Positions 30,757 to 37,057 of a stretch of DNA of 37,057 nt are shown one piece after another. The notes below the pieces were generated by a model. The model had not been told where the DNA came from. It did not search any database and saw only the letters and a program-made list of their open reading frames with translations. Both the position numbers and the translations under genes were made by a program. The stretch spans positions 1 through 37,057 of the forward strand of contig RGUL01000017.1 in NCBI GenBank assembly GCA_010027845.1, written 5' to 3'. Numbering within the stretch: the stretch's first letter is position 1; every line of letters begins with the position of its first letter. Source of the stretch: Gammaproteobacteria bacterium (GTDB taxonomy: Bacteria; Pseudomonadota; Gammaproteobacteria; Steroidobacterales; Steroidobacteraceae).

Positions 30757-31377
30757 TCAAAGCCCGAACGGCGCGACACTGCCGCGCCCAACGCGCACCA
30801 CCGCCGGCGGCGTGGCCGCCAGGTCGACGACCGTGGTCGGCTCCAAACCGCAAGCGCCGCCATCGAGAATCGCATCGAGCTGCGCGCCCAGTCGACTTTC
30901 GATCTCCGCGGCATCATTCAGCGGCAACTCGTCGCCCGGCAACATCAGCGTCGAGCTCATGATTGGCTCACCGAGCTCCTCGAGCAGCATGCGCGGCACC
31001 GGATGATCGGGCACGCGGATCCCGATGGTGCGGCGCTTTTCATGCTGCAGTCGTCGCGGCACCTCGCGCGTCGCCTCCAGCAAAAACGTGTACGGGCCGG
31101 GTGTGCAGGTCTTCAACAGTCGAAACTGCGGCGTGTCGACACGGGCATATTTGGCGATCTCGGTCAGATCGCGACACACCAGCGTGAAGTGATGGTGACG
31201 ATCGGCGTCCCGGATGCGGCGAATGCGCTCGAGGGCGTCTTTGTCACCGATGTGACAACCGAGCGCGTAACACGAATCGGTCGGATACGCGATCACGCCA
31301 CCACCACGCACGATTTCGGCGGCCTGCCGCACGAGACGCTGTTGCGGGTTTTTCGGGTGGAGTTCGAAGCGTTGCAC
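30757..31377 (-). CDS. yciO: YciO/Sua5-YrdC family protein (L-threonylcarbamoyladenylate synthase-like)
   Basis: 206 residues from the GTG at 31377, the same length as E. coli YciO. The YrdC fold is shown by RGGGVIAYPTDSCYALGCHIGDKDALERIRRIRDADRHHHFTLVCRDL, the TCTPGPYTFLLEAT segment and KRRTIGIRVPDHPVP. It ends SSTLMLPGDELP...DGGACGLEPTTVVDL. YciO proteins resemble TsaC, which makes threonylcarbamoyl-AMP for the t6A tRNA modification, but YciO itself is reported to be weak in that role. Adjacent to trpS as in many relatives. The start is 20 bases from the divergent yciB start. Confidence 0.88.
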   Translation of the reverse strand: MQRFELHPKNPQQRLVRQAAEIVRGGGVIAYPTDSCYALGCHIGDKDALERIRRIRDADRHHHFTLVCRDLTEIAKYARVDTPQFRLLKTCTPGPYTFLLEATREVPRRLQHEKRRTIGIRVPDHPVPRMLLEELGEPIMSSTLMLPGDELPLNDAAEIESRLGAQLDAILDGGACGLEPTTVVDLAATPPAVVRVGRGSVAPFGL

Positions 31378-31385
31378 GATACGGC

Positions 31386-31392
31386 TATCATA
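31386..31392. promoter_or_regulatory. Shared palindromic -10 between yciO and yciB
   Basis: The 20-base divergent gap is centred on GCTATCATAGC, a perfect inverted repeat. It offers TATCAT to the plus strand (31386-31391) and TATGAT to the minus strand (31387-31392). For yciB the predicted +1 is the A of the ATG at 31398. For yciO the GTG is at most a few bases from +1. Both mRNAs would therefore be leaderless or nearly so. The -35 matches (TTCGAA and CTCGAG) are poor. Confidence 0.45.
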
Positions 31393-31397
31393 GCGCG

Positions 31398-31958
31398 ATG
31401 CAGACCCTGCTCGAGTTCGCGCCGCTGATCGCGTTTCTGATCGCTTACCAACTCGCCGACATCTACGTCGCCACGACAACGCTGATGATCGCGATGGTGG
31501 CGCTGCTCGGGTTCGATTTCGCGCGTACGCGACGCATCCCGCCGATGCACGGCATCAGCGCAGGACTCGTGTTGTTGTTCGGCAGCGCGACGCTGCTGTT
31601 ACACGACGAGCGCTTCATCGTCTGGAAGCCGACGGTCTTTTTTTGGGCGCTCGGCGTTGCGTTTTTGGGCAGCATGTTCGTCGGCGAACGAACGCTCGCC
31701 GAACGCTTCATGAGCGCCGCTTCGCCGGACGCCTTCGCACGCATCGCAGCGCCCGCGTGGAGTAAGGTCAACGCCGCCTGGGTCGCGTTCTATGCCGCGA
31801 TGGGCGGTGCGAATCTTTGGGTCGCCTTCAATCTACCGCAAAACATTTGGGTGCAGTTCAAAGTGTTCGGGATCACGCTCGCGACTCTGGTGTTCGTGGT
31901 CGCGCAATCGATCTACCTCGTACGCCACCAAACACCGGCACCGGACGAAGCCGCATGA
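31398..31958 (+). CDS. yciB: Septation protein A / YciB inner-membrane protein
   Basis: Inner-membrane protein linked to cell division and envelope synthesis. 186 residues with about five hydrophobic segments: PLIAFLIAYQLADIYVATTTLMIAMVALL, SAGLVLLFGSATLLL, FFWALGVAFLGSMFVG, AAWVAFYAAMGGANLWVAF and GITLATLVFVVAQSIYLV. The family segments HDERFIVWKPTVFFW and the QNIWVQFKVFG stretch near the C-terminus are clear. No Shine-Dalgarno is available because the start is 6 bases after the candidate -10. It is followed after 10 bases by bolA. Confidence 0.93.
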   Translation: MQTLLEFAPLIAFLIAYQLADIYVATTTLMIAMVALLGFDFARTRRIPPMHGISAGLVLLFGSATLLLHDERFIVWKPTVFFWALGVAFLGSMFVGERTLAERFMSAASPDAFARIAAPAWSKVNAAWVAFYAAMGGANLWVAFNLPQNIWVQFKVFGITLATLVFVVAQSIYLVRHQTPAPDEAA

Positions 31959-31968
31959 TCGAGGCACG

Positions 31969-32232
31969 ATGAGCGAAGGAAGAATCGAACGCTTGCGCAC
32001 CTGCCTGGAAACCGCGTTGCAACCGACCTGGCTCGAGTTGCACGACGACAGCGCGCTACACGCCGGGCACGCCGGCGCCCGCGAGGGGGGACATTTTCGG
32101 GTCGGCATCGCCTCGGAACGATTTAGGGGTCTCGCCCCGCTCGCTAGGCACCGGCTGGTGTACGAGGCCGTTGCGGATTTGATGGGCAAAGACGTTCACG
32201 CTCTGTCTATCGACGCCCGCTTGCCGGCATAA
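31969..32232 (+). CDS. bolA: BolA family protein
   Basis: 87 residues. The BolA fold is identified by HAGHAGAREGGHFRVGIASERFRGLAPLARHRLVYEAVADLMGKDVHALSIDA, matching the family's HAGH...THFKV...F.G...V.RHR.VY pattern. BolA proteins partner monothiol glutaredoxins in iron-sulfur handling and act as morphology and stress regulators. Paralogues exist, so the precise member (BolA versus IbaG) is not settled; the RHR.VY and ALS motifs favour BolA. GAGG precedes the ATG. It lies between yciB and the prolyl isomerase. Confidence 0.9.
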   Translation: MSEGRIERLRTCLETALQPTWLELHDDSALHAGHAGAREGGHFRVGIASERFRGLAPLARHRLVYEAVADLMGKDVHALSIDARLPA

Positions 32233-32266
32233 TGCGTCTTTCCCACAGCAGAGCTGAGACAACCTC

Positions 32267-33094
32267 ATGAAGATTTCGCGTTTCCTGACTTTGGCGGTCG
32301 TATTCGTCGCGCTCGCCGCTTGCAAGCCGAAGGGCGCCGGCGCTGCCGACGGCGACGGCAAAGATGCCGGACTGCAACCGGTCGCGGTCGTGAACGGCCA
32401 GGCCATCACGCGCGCCACGTTCGATTTTTACGTGCAAGCCGCCACGGGCCAACCGTCCGCCTCGCTCAACGCCGAGCAAAAGCAGCAAGCACTCGATGCG
32501 TTGATCCGATTGCAGTTGGTCGCCGCCAAGGCCGAGAAGGACGGTCTGTCGAAGGGTGAAACCGCTGCGGCCATCGAGTTGTCGCGTCTCGATGCGTTAC
32601 AGCGTGCGGCGACCGAATCCTATCTCAAAGACAAGACGCCGACCGAACAAGAATTGAAGACCGAGTACGACACGCAAGTGGCGCAGATGCCGCGTAACGA
32701 GTACCGTGCGCGTCACATCCTGGTGCAAACCAAAGAATTCGCCGATCAGATCCTTGCGCGGCTCGCTAAAGGCGAGAAGTTCGAGGCACTCGCCAAAGAT
32801 TCGCTCGACTCCTCGCGCGACAAAGGCGGTGATCTCGGTTGGTTCGGCCCGCAGGCGATGGTCAAGCCGTTCGCCGACGCGGTGATGGCGCTCAAAAAGG
32901 GCGAAACGACGGCCAAGCCCGTGCAGACGCAGTTCGGATTCCACATCATCCGCCTCGACGACGTGCGCGAAGTCCAACCGCCGCCGTTCGAGCAAGTCAA
33001 ACCGCAGCTGACGCAAGTCGTGCTGGCGAAGAAATTTCGCGCTTACGGCGACGAACTCGCCAAAGCAGCCAAAGTCGAGAAAAAGTTGCAGTAA
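32267..33094 (+). CDS. Parvulin-type peptidyl-prolyl isomerase, lipoprotein
   Basis: Periplasmic chaperone and isomerase. 275 residues. The signal ends with the lipobox LAAC (cysteine 19). The next residue is K, not D, so outer-membrane targeting is expected. A SurA-like N-terminal helical region (VAVVNGQAITRATFDFYV...) is followed by a rotamase domain at about 143-240. Its segments are EYRARHILVQTKEFADQILARL, GGDLGWFG, MVKPFADAV and PVQTQFGFHIIRLDDV. It resembles PrsA/SurA-type proteins but is not SurA itself, which has two rotamase domains. A strong terminator follows. Confidence 0.9.
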   Translation: MKISRFLTLAVVFVALAACKPKGAGAADGDGKDAGLQPVAVVNGQAITRATFDFYVQAATGQPSASLNAEQKQQALDALIRLQLVAAKAEKDGLSKGETAAAIELSRLDALQRAATESYLKDKTPTEQELKTEYDTQVAQMPRNEYRARHILVQTKEFADQILARLAKGEKFEALAKDSLDSSRDKGGDLGWFGPQAMVKPFADAVMALKKGETTAKPVQTQFGFHIIRLDDVREVQPPPFEQVKPQLTQVVLAKKFRAYGDELAKAAKVEKKLQ

Positions 33095-33120
33095 GTTTCT
33101 GCCGACTACGATCGATCTTG

Positions 33121-35210
<2,090 letters not shown>

Positions 35211-36053
35211 TCAGATGCTCTGACTCGCTCGCGCCGCTTCGCGTCGCAACTCGGCGATGCGCGCGTCGGAAAGCGGCGTACCGCGGGCATCAAGCAATTC
35301 AGCACGCAGCCGCTGCGAAATTCTTCGTGCGCTGTCGACCATCCGCTCGAAGGTCTCCTCTCCCGCCAAAACTCCGGGCAACACGGCGAACAAGTTCAGT
35401 CCAAGATAAAGCTGCGAATCCATGTGCTCGAGATCGAAGCTACCCGGTCGAGTGAGACTCGCGGCCGAGAACACCACCCGCCCGTCGGCGAGCGGTCGAT
35501 GGAAAATATCGAGTTCACCGTAACGGAAACCCTCGCCGAGCAAGGCCTGCCGCAGGCTGCCGCCGGTCAACTTTTCGCCGTTCTGCCCGACGATGCGCAA
35601 ACCCACGATGGTGCGACGATCTTCGGGCGGCCACACGAGTTGCAACGGCGGCGCCTCGAGCGCGACGTCGACATCGCGCGTGACGTCGGGGTCGCTCGCG
35701 ACATCCTGCGCGGCATCGCCGTGGGGTGCATCGTCGACGTCAGTACTGCTGACGATCGGAATTTCGCGACCACCTTCCACGGCCCGCGCCTCTTCGACCC
35801 GCACCACGGGAGGTTCGCGTAGCGGCTCGCGAGCCGAAGCCACATCCAAAGATATCGAAGGCTCGACGCGAACACGCGCGGCCGATACCCCCTCGTCCAC
35901 GCCATCGAGATCGAGCAGCGGATCGGCGATCGGTCCCGTGACGAAATCACGTTCGACGCGGCGTGCCGCCCGACGTTGGTACCACTCCCAGCCGACGAGC
36001 GCGGCCACGAGCAACACACCGATGACGAGCAGCGCGAGGCGCAACTCGTTCAT
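35211..36053 (-). CDS. zipA: Cell division protein ZipA
   Basis: Anchors FtsZ polymers to the inner membrane. 280 residues. One N-terminal transmembrane helix (about 5-22, LRLALLVIGVLLVAALVGW) precedes a basic patch (WYQRRAARRVERD). A long acidic, proline-poor linker follows. The C-terminal FtsZ-binding domain begins near residue 135 (RTIVGLRIVGQNGEKLTGGSLRQALLGEGFRYGELDIFHR...FDLEHMDSQLYLGLNLFAVLPG). The ATG overlaps the smc stop (ATGA). The smc-zipA-ligA order is common in gammaproteobacteria. Confidence 0.93.
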   Translation of the reverse strand: MNELRLALLVIGVLLVAALVGWEWYQRRAARRVERDFVTGPIADPLLDLDGVDEGVSAARVRVEPSISLDVASAREPLREPPVVRVEEARAVEGGREIPIVSSTDVDDAPHGDAAQDVASDPDVTRDVDVALEAPPLQLVWPPEDRRTIVGLRIVGQNGEKLTGGSLRQALLGEGFRYGELDIFHRPLADGRVVFSAASLTRPGSFDLEHMDSQLYLGLNLFAVLPGVLAGEETFERMVDSARRISQRLRAELLDARGTPLSDARIAELRREAARASQSI

Positions 36054-37057
36054 GCGTTACCGCCTCCCTGTGCCGCCATCCGCACGGCCTCATCGACGTC
36101 GACCGACACGAGCCGCGACACGCCGGGCTCACTCATGGTCACACCGAGTAATTGCGAGGCCAGTTCCATGGTCGATTTATTGTGCGTGATGAAGATGAAC
36201 TGCACACGCTGCGCCATTTCACGCACGATGTCGCAGAACCGACCGACGTTGTTCTCGTCGAGTGGTGCATCGACTTCGTCGAGCAAGCAGAACGGCGCAG
36301 GATTGAGCTCGAAGATTGAAAACACCAACGCGACCGCGGTGAGCGCCTTCTCGCCACCCGACAACTGCGAGATCGTCACGTTACGTTTGCCCGGCGGTCG
36401 CGCCATCACCGACACACCCGCCGTCAGCGGATCATCACCGACCAACTCCAAATAGGCATGTCCGCCGCCGAACAATCGCGGGAACTTTTCCTGCAAGCCG
36501 GCGTTGATGCGATTGAAGGTATCGTCGAATCGGGTGCGCGTCTCGCGATCGATCTTGAGCATTGCCTCTTCGAGCGTCGCGAGCGCGGAAGTGAGATCTT
36601 CGAATTGGCGGTCCAAATATTCTTTGCGCTGCGTGTTTTCCGCCAGTTCATCGATCGCCGCGAGATTGACCTGACCGAGCTTCTCGATGTCGTGACGCAC
36701 TGCACCGAGATCGGTTTCCCAAGTCTCGATCTGCGCATCGGGTGCGAGGCTCTGCAAGATTTCCTCGAACTCGAATTTTGTCGCAGCGAACTGCTCGGCA
36801 ATCGACTCGCGGCGTACGCGGGTTTCCTGCGCCGCCAGTCGCGCTTGCTCCATCGACTCGCGCGCTTCGTTGACGGCGCGCTCGGCGAGCTGTCGTCGCT
36901 CATCGAGCGTCCGCAACTCCGCGTCGGCCGCCTCGAGCGTGCGGCGGGCTTGCGACAGATCTGCTTCGATTTCGAGTCGGCGGGACAGCATGCCGTTGAG
37001 CACGCCCTCGAGTTCCAGAATCGGCGCATCGCCGCCCGACAACTCCATTTCCAACTG
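36050..37057 (-). CDS. smc: Chromosome segregation protein SMC, C-terminal part (5' end outside window)
   Basis: The window holds the last 335 residues of the condensin ATPase. They comprise the returning arm of the coiled coil (about residues 1-190 here, rich in heptads) and the C-terminal half of the ABC head. The signature motif is QLSGGEKALTAVALVFSIF, Walker B is FCLLDEVDAPLDENNVGRF, and the switch histidine is in FIFITHNKSTME. This is an SMC, not MukB. Its partners scpA and scpB are also in the window. It is cut by the edge, not truncated in nature. Confidence 0.95.
   Translation of the reverse strand, partial: QLEMELSGGDAPILELEGVLNGMLSRRLEIEADLSQARRTLEAADAELRTLDERRQLAERAVNEARESMEQARLAAQETRVRRESIAEQFAATKFEFEEILQSLAPDAQIETWETDLGAVRHDIEKLGQVNLAAIDELAENTQRKEYLDRQFEDLTSALATLEEAMLKIDRETRTRFDDTFNRINAGLQEKFPRLFGGGHAYLELVGDDPLTAGVSVMARPPGKRNVTISQLSGGEKALTAVALVFSIFELNPAPFCLLDEVDAPLDENNVGRFCDIVREMAQRVQFIFITHNKSTMELASQLLGVTMSEPGVSRLVSVDVDEAVRMAAQGGGNA

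Overview
The window is an ordinary chromosomal stretch of a high-GC gammaproteobacterium. The evidence is gene content and order: smc-zipA-ligA, a gyrA-serC-...-pheA-aroA-cmk-rpsA-ihfB supraoperon, thrS-infC-rpmI-rplT-pheS-pheT, yciO-trpS-scpA-scpB-rluB and uvrB/aspC/tRNA-Asn. ZipA, UbiG, YciB and S1 with IHF-beta also fit that class. A family cannot be assigned from the sequence alone. No insertion sequence, prophage, CRISPR array or other mobile DNA is visible. I did not find a credible new biological system. The noteworthy signals are broken essential genes, unusual start codons and RNA hairpins.

Layout. Bases 1-10937 are all on the minus strand: uvrB, a lone molybdenum-hydroxylase large subunit, tRNA-Val(GAC), thrS, infC, rpmI, rplT, pheS and pheT (3' end outside the window). 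Bases 10994-12309 are plus: aspC and tRNA-Asn(GTT). Bases 12340-25574 are minus, in two groups. One is a ComEA-like HhH protein, galU, an acyl-CoA dehydrogenase and ppa. The other is gyrA, serC, serA, pheA, aroA, cmk, rpsA and ihfB. Bases 25672-27094 are plus: ubiG and a broken yciK-type reductase. Bases 27041-31377 are minus: yciO, trpS, scpA, scpB and rluB. Bases 31398-33094 are plus: yciB, bolA and a lipoprotein prolyl isomerase. Bases 33132-37057 are minus: smc (5' part outside the window), zipA and ligA. Genes are tightly packed, many with 4-base ATGA or GTGA overlaps, and no gap exceeds 140 bases.

How the genes work together. The first block is translation: two class II tRNA synthetases, IF3, L35 and L20. 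The middle block joins serine synthesis (serA, serC), the shikimate and phenylalanine branch (aroA, pheA), CMP recycling, DNA topology and ribosomal S1. The last block is chromosome segregation and division (smc, scpA, scpB, zipA, yciB) with NAD-dependent DNA ligase.

The main anomaly is that thrS (two lesions), gyrA (about 58 codons missing plus a frameshift) and the yciK-type gene (about 25 codons missing plus a frameshift) are all disrupted, while every neighbouring gene reads cleanly. Two of these genes are normally essential, so assembly error is the first explanation to test.
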